In this document: one piece after another, positions 44,795 through 53,577 of the stretch
Position numbering within the stretch: the stretch's first letter is position 1
Layout of the letters: each line of letters starts with the position of its first letter
NCBI RefSeq assembly: GCF_020740535.1
Contig: NZ_CP082362.1
Location: 1,984,001-2,048,000 of the forward strand
Direction of reading: 5' to 3'
DNA: 64,000 bases
From: Streptomyces profundus
GTDB lineage: Bacteria; Actinomycetota; Actinomycetes; Streptomycetales; Streptomycetaceae
Notes under the pieces: generated by a model
Database searches by the model: none
Told to the model about the DNA's origin: nothing
What the model saw: only the letters and a program-made list of their open reading frames with translations
Translations under genes and position numbers: made by a program

Positions 44795-45496
44795 TCAGAG
44801 GATGGGGGCGGTGATCGTAAAGCGGGCGTTGACCCGCGCGTAGACGGTTTGGCGACGGGGCTCCAGGTCCAGTGCGGGTGGTTGGCCCGACGCGGCTCCC
44901 GGCGCTGCGGCGCCGCGCGTTCCGCCGAAGCTCGCGGGGGCCATCTCCGGCAGGGCCTCGGCCCCCGGGTCGGCCAGGTCGATCAGGCCGACCAGCTCGG
45001 CACCCAGCGCCTCCGCGTACTCCCGGGCCCGTTCGACGGCCTGCCGTACCGCCTGCTGCCGGGTCCGCCGGTGCACGGGCGAGTCCGGCCGCAGCCCCCA
45101 CCAGGGTCCTGAGACGCTGGTCAACTCCAGGTCCGCGAGGCGGGTGGTGAGTTCGCCCAGCGCGGTGAAGTCCGCGACGACGGCCTGGAGATGGACCTTG
45201 CCGTAGTAGGCGCGCACCCGCTCGGTGCGGCCGGACCTCAGCTCGGGGGTGATCGCGAACGCCCCGGTCTCGATCTTCTCGACCGCCTCGCCGTAGGACT
45301 TCAGCAGCTCCAGGGCGGCGTTGTTGCGGCGGGTCAGATCGTTCAACGCGGCCCGCCGGTCGCTGCCCCGCGCGCCCACGGTGATCCCGATCCGCGCCGT
45401 CTCGGGATCGACCTCAAGGCGCGCCTCGCCCCGCACCGCGACCTGCGGCGACGTGGACCTGGCCGCCGCCTTCGACGACGTGCTGGGCTCCGTCAC
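44795..45496 (-). CDS. SIMPL-domain (DUF541) protein
   Basis: The 233-residue protein has the SIMPL pattern: VAVRGEARLEVDPETARIGI near the start, LLKSYGEAVEKIETGAFAITP, and RQQAVRQAVERAREYAEALG in the second half, ending YARVNARFTITAPIL. Members resemble BP26/OMP28 and often lie in the periplasm or at the surface, but no signal peptide is seen here. GTG 45496 is preceded by a very strong GAGGAGGAG. Role unknown. Confidence 0.85.
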   Translation of the reverse strand: MTEPSTSSKAAARSTSPQVAVRGEARLEVDPETARIGITVGARGSDRRAALNDLTRRNNAALELLKSYGEAVEKIETGAFAITPELRSGRTERVRAYYGKVHLQAVVADFTALGELTTRLADLELTSVSGPWWGLRPDSPVHRRTRQQAVRQAVERAREYAEALGAELVGLIDLADPGAEALPEMAPASFGGTRGAAAPGAASGQPPALDLEPRRQTVYARVNARFTITAPIL

Positions 45497-46180
45497 GCGC
45501 TCCTCCTCAAGAAGAGAGACCGCAGCTCCCGGGGGAGCCGCGAGGGGCGTTCATGCTACAAGCGCCAACTACGGCCCCGTGGCCGCTCCGACGAGCCCCG
45601 CCCGGGCCCGCACGGCCGGAAGCGTTGCCCGGCCGACGGAACCCCGCGTCTCGACCGACATGGGGAGCCGCGCACCGCGCATCGGTGCCCCGGGGGCACC
45701 TGACCGCGCCTCACCACCCCGAGGCGCCGGCCGCTCACCTGACACGAGCCCCGGGCCAAGAAGCGACACACACGCCCCCGCACCGGACAAGCACAACGAC
45801 ACCCAACACCCGCCGCCCAGGCCCGAGACCGCCCACGCCAACCAGCCCACCCCCCACCGAGAAATCCCGCCCCCAACGTCCAAGCCCCCCAGAACCACAC
45901 CGATCAGACGCACCACCCCACACCCCACACCGGGCCCGTGCCCCCTCCCACGCCGGTCAGGCGCACAGCGCACCGCGCCGGTCAGTGCTCCCAACAACCC
46001 CGCCGCCGTTCAACCACCCCGCACCACGCCGGCCAAGCACGCCACCCCACACCCCGCACCGGCCAAGCGCCCCCAACAACCCCGGCCGCCGTTCAACCAC
46101 CCCACCCTGCGCCGGCCAGGTGCCCTACAACACCCCGCGCCGTGCAAACCCACCCCACCCCGAGACTCACCCCGCGCCGT
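45497..46180. other. Strand-asymmetric C-rich/G-rich non-coding tract with an 82-bp-period repeat
   Basis: Between about 45730 and 46200 the plus strand is almost only C, A and some G. The 60 bases from 45781 to 45840 contain no T. The minus strand is therefore G-rich with many GGG/GGGG runs, for example GGGGTGTGGGGTGG. A unit CCCAACAACCCC ... CCGCCGTTCAACCACCCC occurs at 45990-46020 and 46072-46103. Long open frames here are caused by the lack of T, not by coding. The tract lies between the LacI gene end and the start of the SIMPL gene. Confidence 0.8.
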
Positions 46181-47281
46181 TCAAACTCCCCCCACCGGCC
46201 CGTGGTTCAGCCCGCGCCGGTCGGGCGCACCGCGCCGGCCGGGCGCGGCGGTCGAGCCGCGGAGCATCAGTTCGCCCGGGCAGGTGATCGGGGCGCCGGG
46301 GGGCGCCTCCTCGCGCCCCAGCGCCAGACGTCCGGCCCGCGCGCCGGCCTCGTGCAACGGGAGCCGGACGGTGGTCAGCCCCGGCGTCGCGTCGACCGCG
46401 AAGGGGAGGTCGTCGAAGCCGGCCACCGACACATCGTCGGGAATCCGTACGCCCTTGTCCCGCAGCGCCGCGCAGGCGCCCAGCGCGACCGTGTCGTTGG
46501 CGGCGACGATGGCCGTCAACTCCGGCTCCCTGCGGAGCAGTTCGAGCGCGCCCTCATAGCCGGCGGCCCGGTCGTAGCTGCCCCGGACGGTGAGCCGCTC
46601 GGCGTCCTGGTCGAGGCCGGCGGCGGCCAGCGCCGCCCGGTGGCCCTCCAGGCGGTGCCGGGTGGTGGTGCGGGCGGCGGGGCCCGCGAGGTAGCCGAGG
46701 CGCCGATGGCCCAACGTCAGCAGATGTTCCGTCAGCAGCCGGGCCCCGGCGCGGTTGTCGAAGGTGATGGCCGGGAAGTCGGTGCCCTCCAGCGGGGGGC
46801 GTCCGCAGAGCACCACCTGCGCGCCCGCCGCCTCCAGGCGGTTGAGCCGGGTGGTCAGCGCGGCGCGGTGGTCGCCGCCCTCCAGGGCGCCGCCGGTGAG
46901 GACGACGGCCGCGGCGCGCTGTCGTTGCAGCAGGGTGAGGAAGTGCAGTTCGCGCTCGGGCGAGCCGCCGGTGTTGCAGACGACGGCCAGCTTGGGGCCG
47001 CCCCGGTCCGCGGCCGGTTCGCCGATCTCGGACTGGACGGCGCCGGCCATGATGCCGAAGAACGGGTCGGCGATGTCGTTGACCAGAACGCCGACCAGGT
47101 CGGACGTGGCGGCGGCCAGCGCGCTGGCCGGCCCGTTGACCACGTATTCCAGCTCTTCGACGGCCCGCAGCACCCGGTTCCTGGTGGCGCCGGCCACCGG
47201 GTAGTTCCCGTTCAGCACCCGCGAGACGGTCGCCGCGGACACCCCCGCGCGGACCGCAACGTCCGCCAGCGTCACTGCCAT
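46181..47281 (-). CDS. LacI-family transcriptional repressor
   Basis: The 366-residue protein has the classic N-terminal helix-turn-helix and hinge helix (TLADVAVRAGVSAATVSRVL ... NGPASALAAATS) followed by a periplasmic-binding-protein-like effector domain (LVGVLVNDIADPFFGIMAGA, VAANDTVALGACAALRDKG, FDDLPFAVDATPGLTTVRLP). The last 20 residues run into the start of the G-rich tract and look like a read-out extension. It diverges from the sugar module at 47369, with a symmetrical operator between them, so it should repress that module in the absence of its sugar inducer. Confidence 0.92.
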   Translation of the reverse strand: MAVTLADVAVRAGVSAATVSRVLNGNYPVAGATRNRVLRAVEELEYVVNGPASALAAATSDLVGVLVNDIADPFFGIMAGAVQSEIGEPAADRGGPKLAVVCNTGGSPERELHFLTLLQRQRAAAVVLTGGALEGGDHRAALTTRLNRLEAAGAQVVLCGRPPLEGTDFPAITFDNRAGARLLTEHLLTLGHRRLGYLAGPAARTTTRHRLEGHRAALAAAGLDQDAERLTVRGSYDRAAGYEGALELLRREPELTAIVAANDTVALGACAALRDKGVRIPDDVSVAGFDDLPFAVDATPGLTTVRLPLHEAGARAGRLALGREEAPPGAPITCPGELMLRGSTAAPGRRGAPDRRGLNHGPVGGV

Positions 47282-47335
47282 CGTCTGCTCCCACTTGCCT
47301 AGCCCGCTGCGAAGAGGTTAGCTTCTCCCCAGATA

Positions 47336-47347
47336 GAAAGCGCTTAC
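47336..47347. promoter_or_regulatory. LacI-type operator
   Basis: GAAAGCGCTTAC has the perfect core AAGCGCTT with central CG typical of LacI/GalR-family operators. It lies 22 bases before the ATG of the oxidoreductase gene and 55 bases from the LacI gene start. Confidence 0.75.
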
Positions 47348-47368
47348 CGTCCTGGGAGGGCAAGGACT

Positions 47369-48544
47369 ATGACGACGCAGTCGGTCGCCGAACGCAGAAC
47401 GGTCAAGATCGCCATGAACGGCGTGACGGGTCGCATGGGGTACCGCCAGCACCTGGTGCGATCGATCCTCGCCATCCGGGAACAGGGCGGGGTGCCCCTG
47501 GGCGACGGCACGGTGATCTGGCCCGAGCCGCTGCTGGTGGGCCGCCGGGAGGGCGCGCTGCGCGAGATGGCGGCCCGCCACGGCCTGGACCAGGACGTGG
47601 TCAGCACCGATCTGGACGCGGTGCTCTCCGACCCCGAGGTGGACGTCTACTTCGACGCCCAGGTGACCCTCGCCCGCGAGGAGGCCATCGGCAAGGCGAT
47701 CGCGGCCGGCAAGCACATCTACACCGAGAAGCCGACCGCCACCGGGCTCGACGGGGCGCTCGCGCTGGCCCGGCAGGCCAGGGACGCCGGCATCAAGCAC
47801 GGCGTGGTGCAGGACAAGCTGTTCCTGCCGGGCCTGCTCAAGCTCAAGCGCCTGATCGACGGCGGCTTCTTCGGCGAGATCCTGTCGGTGCGCGGCGAGT
47901 TCGGCTACTGGGTCTTCGAGGGCGACTGGCAGGAGGCGCAGCGCCCCTCCTGGAACTACCGCGCCCAGGACGGCGGTGGCATCGTGGTGGACATGTTCCC
48001 GCACTGGGAGTACGTGCTGCACGAGCTGTTCGGCCGGGTGGAGAGCGTGCAGGCGCTGGCCACCACCCATATCCCGCGCCGCTGGGACGAGGCGGGCGCG
48101 GCCTACGAGGCGACCGCGGACGACTCGGCGTACGGCGTCTTCCAGCTGGCCGGCGGGGCCGTGGCGCAGATCAACTCCTCCTGGGCGGTGCGGGTCAACC
48201 GCGACGAGCTGGTCGAGTTCCAGGTGGACGGCACGGAGGGCTCGGCCGTGGCCGGGCTGCGCGGCTGCCGGGCGCAGCACAGGTCGGCGACGCCCAAGCC
48301 GGTCTGGAACCCGGACCTGCCCGCCACCGAGCGGTTCCGCGAGCAGTGGCAGGAGGTGCCGGACAACGGCGAGTTCGACAACGGGTTCAAGGCCCAGTGG
48401 GAGCTGTTCCTGCGCCATGTGGTGGCGGACGAGCCCTACGGCTGGGATCTGTTGGCCGGCGCCCGCGGGGTGCAGCTGGCCGAGCTCGGGCTGCGGTCGT
48501 CGGCCGAGGGCCGTCGGCTGCCGGTGCCCGAGCTGTCCCTGTGA
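47369..48544 (+). CDS. Gfo/Idh/MocA-family oxidoreductase of a LacI-controlled sugar module
   Basis: The 391-residue protein has an N-terminal NAD(P)-binding fold (VKIAMNGVTGRMGYRQHLVR, with the glycine motif altered to GVTGRMG), the EKPTATGLDG lysine motif, and a C-terminal domain containing GGGIVVDMFPHWEYVLHELF with the likely catalytic histidine. It is long for the family because of an 80-residue C-terminal part. It probably oxidises a sugar or sugar derivative. ATG 47369 follows GGAGGG. The next gene starts about 50 bases after its stop, and the isomerase gene overlaps that one. Confidence 0.87.
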   Translation: MTTQSVAERRTVKIAMNGVTGRMGYRQHLVRSILAIREQGGVPLGDGTVIWPEPLLVGRREGALREMAARHGLDQDVVSTDLDAVLSDPEVDVYFDAQVTLAREEAIGKAIAAGKHIYTEKPTATGLDGALALARQARDAGIKHGVVQDKLFLPGLLKLKRLIDGGFFGEILSVRGEFGYWVFEGDWQEAQRPSWNYRAQDGGGIVVDMFPHWEYVLHELFGRVESVQALATTHIPRRWDEAGAAYEATADDSAYGVFQLAGGAVAQINSSWAVRVNRDELVEFQVDGTEGSAVAGLRGCRAQHRSATPKPVWNPDLPATERFREQWQEVPDNGEFDNGFKAQWELFLRHVVADEPYGWDLLAGARGVQLAELGLRSSAEGRRLPVPELSL

Positions 48545-48597
48545 CCGTGCCCCCGTCCGCCCCGAGAGCGACCAGAGCGACCAAGGAGACCGCCCCC

Positions 48598-49752
48598 GTG
48601 ATCCGACTGCCCGACGCCACCGGCGCGTTGCGCGAGTATCGGCCGCGCGCCGAGCCCGCCGTGTTCGCGCCGGCGGACGCGCCCCTCGCCTCGCGCGTCG
48701 TCTACTCGGCCGCCCATGTGGTGGCCGACCCGTTCGCCGATGTCACGCCCGAAGAGCCGGCCGCCGTCGACTGGGAGCGCACCCTCGCCTTCCGTCGGCA
48801 TCTGTGGCGGCAGGGGCTTGGCGTCGCCGAGGCGATGGACACCGCCCAGCGCGGCATGGGTCTCGACTGGGCCGGGGCGGCGGAGCTGATCCGCCGCTCC
48901 GGGGCGGAGGCGAAGGCCGAGGGCGGGCTGATCGCCTGCGGCGTGGGCACCGACCAGCTCACCGGGCCCGCCACGACGGCCGAGGTGCGGGCCGCCTACG
49001 AGGAGCAGTTGGCGGTGGTCGAGGAGACGGGCGCGCGGCCGATCCTGATGGCCTCGCGCGCGTTGGCCCAGGCCGCCTCTGGCCCCGAGGACTATCCGGC
49101 GGTCTACGGCGAGCTGCTGCGGCAGGCCGCCCAGCCGGTGATCCTGCACTGGCTCGGCCCGATGTTCGACCCGGCGCTCACCGGCTACTGGGGCAGCACG
49201 GACCTGGACGCGGCCACCGAGACCTTCCTGGAGATCATCGCCGCGCATCCGGAGAAGGTCGACGGGGTGAAGGTCTCGCTCCTTGACGCGGGGCGCGAGG
49301 TCGCGCTGCGCCGGCGCCTGCCGGCTGGCGTGCGCTGCTACACGGGCGACGACTTCCACTATCCCGAGCTGATCGCGGGCGACGAACAGGGTTACAGCGA
49401 CGCCCTGTTGGGGATCTTCGACCCGCTCGGTCCGCTGGCGGCGCACGCGGTGCGCAGGCTGGACGCCGGCGATCCGGCCGGCTTCCGCGCGGTGCTCGAC
49501 CCGACGGTCGCGCTCTCCCGGCATCTGTTCCGGGCGCCGACCCGCTACTACAAGACGGGTGTGGTCTTCCTGGCGTGGCTGGCCGGCCACCAGGAGCACT
49601 TCACCATGGTCGGCGGCCTCCAGTCGGCCCGTTCGCTGCCGCATCTGGCCCGCGCCTACGAGCTGGCCGACGGCCTGGGCCTCTTCCCCGATCCGGAGCT
49701 GGCGCGCGGCCGGATGTCCCAACTGCTCGCCCTGCACGGAGTGCCCCAGTGA
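48598..49752 (+). CDS. DUF993 (dihydrodipicolinate synthase-like) protein
   Basis: The 384-residue protein matches the DUF993 pattern as I know it: MIRLPDATGALREYRP at the start, GMGLDWAGAAELIRRS, IACGVGTDQL, VILHWLGPMFDPALTGYWGS, and VDGVKVSLLD with a lysine where Schiff-base aldolases of the DapA superfamily have theirs. ALSRHLFRAPTRYYKTGVVF is a second conserved block. The role is unknown; a retro-aldol step is a reasonable inference. GTG 48598 has AAGGAGA eight bases upstream; GTG 48541 overlapping the previous stop is possible. Its stop overlaps the isomerase GTG. Confidence 0.82.
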   Translation: MIRLPDATGALREYRPRAEPAVFAPADAPLASRVVYSAAHVVADPFADVTPEEPAAVDWERTLAFRRHLWRQGLGVAEAMDTAQRGMGLDWAGAAELIRRSGAEAKAEGGLIACGVGTDQLTGPATTAEVRAAYEEQLAVVEETGARPILMASRALAQAASGPEDYPAVYGELLRQAAQPVILHWLGPMFDPALTGYWGSTDLDAATETFLEIIAAHPEKVDGVKVSLLDAGREVALRRRLPAGVRCYTGDDFHYPELIAGDEQGYSDALLGIFDPLGPLAAHAVRRLDAGDPAGFRAVLDPTVALSRHLFRAPTRYYKTGVVFLAWLAGHQEHFTMVGGLQSARSLPHLARAYELADGLGLFPDPELARGRMSQLLALHGVPQ

Positions 49753-50597
49753 CCGACACCACGGCGGCCGACGATCTGGCCGGCTTCTCGATCAACCAGA
49801 TGACCGTCAAGCAGCTGTCCCTGCCCGAGTTGGTCAAGGGCCTGACCGGGTTGGGCGTGCCAGGCGTGGGGCTGTGGCGGGAGCCGGTGGCCTCCTACGG
49901 GCTGACGGCCGCCGCCAGGCTGGTGCGGGACGCCGGGCTCACGGTGACCTCGCTCTGTCGGGGCGGCTTCCTCACCGCCGAGCGCCCGGCCGAGCGGGCC
50001 GCCGCGCTGGACGACAACCGGGCCGCGATCGACGAGGCGGCCACGCTGGGCACGGACACCCTGGTGCTGGTCTCGGGCGGGCTGCCCGCCGGCAGCCGGG
50101 ATCTGCACGGCGCCAGGGAACGGATCGCCGACGCGCTGGCCGAGCTCGGCCCCTACGCGGCCCAGCGCGGGGTGCGGCTGGCGATCGAGCCGCTGCACCC
50201 GATGTACGCGGCCGACCGCTGTGTGGTCTCCACGCTGGACCAGGCCCTCGACCTGGCGGAGCGCTTCCCCGCCGAGCAGGTGGGGATCGTCGTGGACACC
50301 TACCACCTGTGGTGGGACGACCGGCTGGCCGCCGGCATCGCCAGGGCCGGGGCCTCGGGGCGGATCCACTGCTACCAGCTGGCGGACTGGACCACCCCGC
50401 TGCCGGCCGGCGTCCTCAACGGGCGCGGCCAGCTGGGCGACGGGGCGGTGGACTTCCCCTGGTTCGACCAGGCGGTCCGCGCCGCCGGCTACACAGGGCC
50501 GGTGGAGGTCGAGCTGTTCAACGACGGCCTCTGGGCCCGCGAGGGGCTCGCCGTGCTCGCCGAGACGGTCGCGCGCTACCGCGCCATCCCCCGCTGA
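49749..50597 (+). CDS. Sugar phosphate isomerase/epimerase (AP-endonuclease 2-type TIM barrel)
   Basis: The 282-residue TIM barrel has likely metal ligands in RLAIEPLHPMY (Glu), GIVVDTYHLWW (Asp, His), RIHCYQLADW (His) and PVEVELFND (Glu). It resembles hydroxypyruvate isomerase, xylose isomerase-like and 3-keto-sugar enzymes. GTG 49749 overlaps the DUF993 stop by four bases, so it is the last gene of the LacI-controlled module. A strong terminator follows. Confidence 0.87.
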   Translation: MTDTTAADDLAGFSINQMTVKQLSLPELVKGLTGLGVPGVGLWREPVASYGLTAAARLVRDAGLTVTSLCRGGFLTAERPAERAAALDDNRAAIDEAATLGTDTLVLVSGGLPAGSRDLHGARERIADALAELGPYAAQRGVRLAIEPLHPMYAADRCVVSTLDQALDLAERFPAEQVGIVVDTYHLWWDDRLAAGIARAGASGRIHCYQLADWTTPLPAGVLNGRGQLGDGAVDFPWFDQAVRAAGYTGPVEVELFNDGLWAREGLAVLAETVARYRAIPR

Positions 50598-50610
50598 ACC
50601 CCGGACGCCC

Positions 50611-50652
50611 CGCCCGGGGGACGGGAGGACATCCCCTCCCGTCCCCCGGGCG
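50611..50652 (+). terminator. Eighteen-base-pair terminator hairpin after the sugar module
   Basis: CGCCCGGGGGACGGGAGG (50611-50628) pairs perfectly with 50635-50652 around loop ACATCC. It is one of the longest perfect stems in the window. Confidence 0.93.
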
Positions 50653-50749
50653 GACGTGAGCCGTCGCCGCCCCGACGAAGCGCGGTTACGGTGGACCGCA
50701 GGGCACGGAACGTCACGGGCCCCTTGTGACCGGGCCGGGAGGTACGCGG

Positions 50750-52819
50750 GTGGCTTCCCTCCGACGCGGTGGGCAGAGCGGCCTCTTCGTCCTGCTGCTG
50801 CTGTCCGTCCTGCTGATCGGCGCCTACCAGAACTGGGCCGGCCAGCCGGAGGCCACGATCCGCTACGCCAGCCTCTCGCTGCTGCCGCCGCTGGTCGCCA
50901 GCGCGCTGCTGCCGCTGCTGCCGACCGCCGTGCTCGGCCTCGCCTCGATCGTCTCCGTGGTGCTCAACTTCGGCTTCCTGCTCCCGGTGGAGCGGACCGG
51001 CGCCCGGATCGTGGTGATCGTCACCATCGTCCTGGCGGTCGTCATCAGCCTGCTGAGCTGCTGGGTGCGGGCCAACCGGGAGGCCAAGCTGCGCCGGGTG
51101 ATGATCGCCCGCGACCGGCTGACGCTGCTCAGCGTGGCCACCACCCATATCGGCAACACGTTGGACGTCGACACCACCGCGCGTGAGCTGGCCGAGGCCG
51201 CCGTGCCGAGGTTCGCCGACCTGGCCACCGTCGACCTGGCCGATCCGGTGCTGCGCGGCAAGGATCCGAGCGCCGGCTGGCTGGACGGCAAGGCTCCCTT
51301 CGCGCTGCGCCGGGTCGCCCAGCGGTCCGTGCTGGACGGCGCGCCGGAGGCCGTGCTGGAGACGGGCGACACCACGCACTCCCTGGCCGACTCGGTGCCG
51401 GCCCAGGTGCTGGCCTCCGGCAAGGCGCGGTGCTCGCCCCTGCTGGACGGGCTTGAGGAGTTGGCAGGCTGGCTGGGCGTCTCCCCCGAGCGGGCCGACG
51501 CGGTCTGGCGCGAGTACGGCTTCCACTCGGGCATCGCCATCCCGCTGCGCGCCAGGGGCGCCACGCTGGGGGTCGCCGTCTTCCTGCGGCACCGGCGTCA
51601 GGAGTCCTTCGACGCGGACGACCTGCTGCTGGCCGAGGAGATCGTGGCGCGCGCCGCCGTCTGTGTGGACAACGCGCGCCGCTTCACCCATGAGCACCGC
51701 ACCTCGCTGGCGTTGCAGCGCAGCCTGCTGCCCCGCCGGCTGCCCCGGCTGGCCGCCGTCGACGTGGCCAGCCGCTATCTGCCCGCCGACTCGGCGATGG
51801 GCGTCGGCGGCGACTGGTTCGACGTGATCCCGCTCTCCGGCGCCCGGGTCGCGCTGGTGGTGGGCGACGTGGTCGGGCACGGCGTGCACGCGTCGGCCAC
51901 CATGGGCCGGCTACGCTCCACGGTGCGCACGCTGGCCGATATCGACCTCCCCCCGGACGAGCTGCTCACCCATCTGGACGATGTGGTGATCCGACTGCGG
52001 TTCGAGACCGAGCCCGCGGACAGCGAACGGAACGGGAGCGAGGACACCACGGGCGAGTTCGGCGCCACCTGCCTGTACGTGGTCTACGACCCGGTGTCCC
52101 GACACTGCTCCTTCGCCAGGGCCGGCCATCCGGCGCCGGTGCTGGTGCGCCCCGACGGCGGCGCCGAGTTCCTCGAACTGTCCGCGGGGCCACCGCTCGG
52201 CCTGGGCGGACTGCCCTTCGAGGCCACCGAGTTGGACCTGCCGGAGAACAGCCTGCTGGCGCTCTACACCAACGGCCTGATCGAGTCGAGGGGCCGGGAC
52301 CCGAGCCGGGCCTACGACGATCTGCGGCAGGTGCTGTCCCGGCCGACGCCCTCCCTCGACCAGCTCTGCGACGAGGTGGTCAAGACCGTCCTGGTCCAGC
52401 AACCCACGGACGACGTCGCGCTGTTGCTCGCCAGGACCCACGCGCTGGACGCCTCGCACGTGGCCACCTGGGAGATCCCGGACGATCCCACGGCGGTGGC
52501 CAGCGCCCGCGATCTGGTCACCAGCCAACTGGACGGCTGGGGCATGGCGGAGTCGGCGTTCACAACCGAACTGGTGGTCAGCGAGCTGGTGACCAACGCG
52601 ATCCGGCACGCGGACGGCCCCATCCAGCTGCGGCTGATCCGGGAGCGCGGCCTGATCTGCGAGGTCTCCGACAGCACCAGCACCTCCCCCCACCTGCGCC
52701 GGGCCCGTGCCTTCGACGAGAGCGGACGCGGCCTGTTCATCGTCGCCCGGCTCACCGAACGCTGGGGCACCCGGCACCGCGCCGGCGGCAAGACCATCTG
52801 GGCCGAACTGGCGCCCTAG
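50750..52819 (+). CDS. Membrane-anchored PP2C (SpoIIE-type) phosphatase with GAF and HATPase domains
   Basis: The protein has about 689 residues. Four N-terminal transmembrane segments (LFVLLLLSVLLIGAY, LLPPLVASALLPLLPTAVLG and two more to residue 100) precede a GAF domain (residues 130-320). The PP2C/SpoIIE domain has DVASRYLPADSAMGVGGDWF, VGDVVGHGVHASATMGRLRS and PTDDVALLLART with its metal aspartates. A C-terminal RsbW-like HATPase (AFTTELVVSELVTNAIRHA) ends the protein. Such proteins tune anti-anti-sigma/anti-sigma switches; a regulatory target such as the SigH system is only a guess. GTG 50750 has GGGAGG upstream; GTG 50726 is in frame. Confidence 0.88.
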   Translation: MASLRRGGQSGLFVLLLLSVLLIGAYQNWAGQPEATIRYASLSLLPPLVASALLPLLPTAVLGLASIVSVVLNFGFLLPVERTGARIVVIVTIVLAVVISLLSCWVRANREAKLRRVMIARDRLTLLSVATTHIGNTLDVDTTARELAEAAVPRFADLATVDLADPVLRGKDPSAGWLDGKAPFALRRVAQRSVLDGAPEAVLETGDTTHSLADSVPAQVLASGKARCSPLLDGLEELAGWLGVSPERADAVWREYGFHSGIAIPLRARGATLGVAVFLRHRRQESFDADDLLLAEEIVARAAVCVDNARRFTHEHRTSLALQRSLLPRRLPRLAAVDVASRYLPADSAMGVGGDWFDVIPLSGARVALVVGDVVGHGVHASATMGRLRSTVRTLADIDLPPDELLTHLDDVVIRLRFETEPADSERNGSEDTTGEFGATCLYVVYDPVSRHCSFARAGHPAPVLVRPDGGAEFLELSAGPPLGLGGLPFEATELDLPENSLLALYTNGLIESRGRDPSRAYDDLRQVLSRPTPSLDQLCDEVVKTVLVQQPTDDVALLLARTHALDASHVATWEIPDDPTAVASARDLVTSQLDGWGMAESAFTTELVVSELVTNAIRHADGPIQLRLIRERGLICEVSDSTSTSPHLRRARAFDESGRGLFIVARLTERWGTRHRAGGKTIWAELAP

Positions 52820-52838
52820 GTCTGACTACGCTGTTGAG

Positions 52839-53333
52839 ATGACTGCAGACGAACACGGGGGCCCCGACGACGTCCTGGCCAGTGGTCCGCTGGGGATGCG
52901 GCTGCTCTCGTTCGACCGCGCCCCCGAGAACAGCGTGTTCGCGACCGCGCCGGTCGGCTACGCGCTGGTGGCGCTCTGGCACGGGGAACGGCTGCTGCTG
53001 GTGCTGGAGCGGGGGCGGAACTGCTGGGAGTTGCCCGGTGGCGGGATCGAGCCAGGCGAGACGTCGAGGGAGGCGGCCGTGCGCGAGCTGTGGGAGGAGG
53101 CCGGCCAACGGCTGGCGCCCGAGCGGCTGCGCTTCGCCGGCCACGCGCGCACCCTGCTCCCGAACAAGAAGGAGCTGCGCGGCGCGCTGTACAGCGCGGA
53201 GATCGACGAGCCGGCGCCCTGGCGGGAGAACGAGGAGATCGCGGCCCTGCACTGGTGGGACCTGAACGGCCAGCCGCCCGGCGGCCAACTCCAGACCGTC
53301 GACGCCTACCTGGCCCGCCTGGCCCGGCCGTAG
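52839..53333 (+). CDS. Nudix hydrolase
   Basis: The 164-residue protein has a clear Nudix box, GGIEPGETSREAAVRELWEE followed by AG, inside a normal Nudix fold (ALVALWHGERLLLVLERGRN, WELPGGG). It hydrolyses a nucleoside diphosphate-linked compound not identifiable from sequence. ATG 52839 starts 20 bases after the PP2C gene stop, so the two may be cotranscribed. Confidence 0.88.
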   Translation: MTADEHGGPDDVLASGPLGMRLLSFDRAPENSVFATAPVGYALVALWHGERLLLVLERGRNCWELPGGGIEPGETSREAAVRELWEEAGQRLAPERLRFAGHARTLLPNKKELRGALYSAEIDEPAPWRENEEIAALHWWDLNGQPPGGQLQTVDAYLARLARP

Positions 53334-53342
53334 GCTGCTCCC

Positions 53343-53567
53343 ATGGGGAACAGACCAGGCGGATTCGCCTACACGACGCGTCCGGACGGCACGGTGACCA
53401 TCACCCATCAGGGCCGGGCGGCCGGGGTGCTGCGCGGCGGGCGCGCCGCCCGCTTTCTCAACGAGGTCGAGGCGGGCGACGCCCAGCTGGTGATGGCCCG
53501 CTGGACGGGCAACTACAAGCACGGCAACGAGCGCGTCGCCCGCTCGCACCCCCGCAACGCGCGCTGA
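53343..53567 (+). CDS. Small conserved-looking protein (74 residues)
   Basis: The 74-residue basic protein begins MGNRPGGFAYTTRPDGTVTI, followed by THQGRAAGVLRGGRAARFLN and a Lys/Arg-rich end. Codon bias is good and it begins ten bases after the Nudix stop, so it belongs to the same operon. No domain recognised; the beta-strand plus helix pattern suggests a small nucleic-acid or protein binder. Confidence 0.75.
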   Translation: MGNRPGGFAYTTRPDGTVTITHQGRAAGVLRGGRAARFLNEVEAGDAQLVMARWTGNYKHGNERVARSHPRNAR

Positions 53568-53577
53568 TCAGCCACGA

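Noticed and set aside
45321..46559. 412-codon plus-strand frame rich in Pro/Thr
   Set aside because: It is open because the tract lacks T; it overlaps SIMPL and LacI genes antisense and shows no domain or ribosome-binding site.
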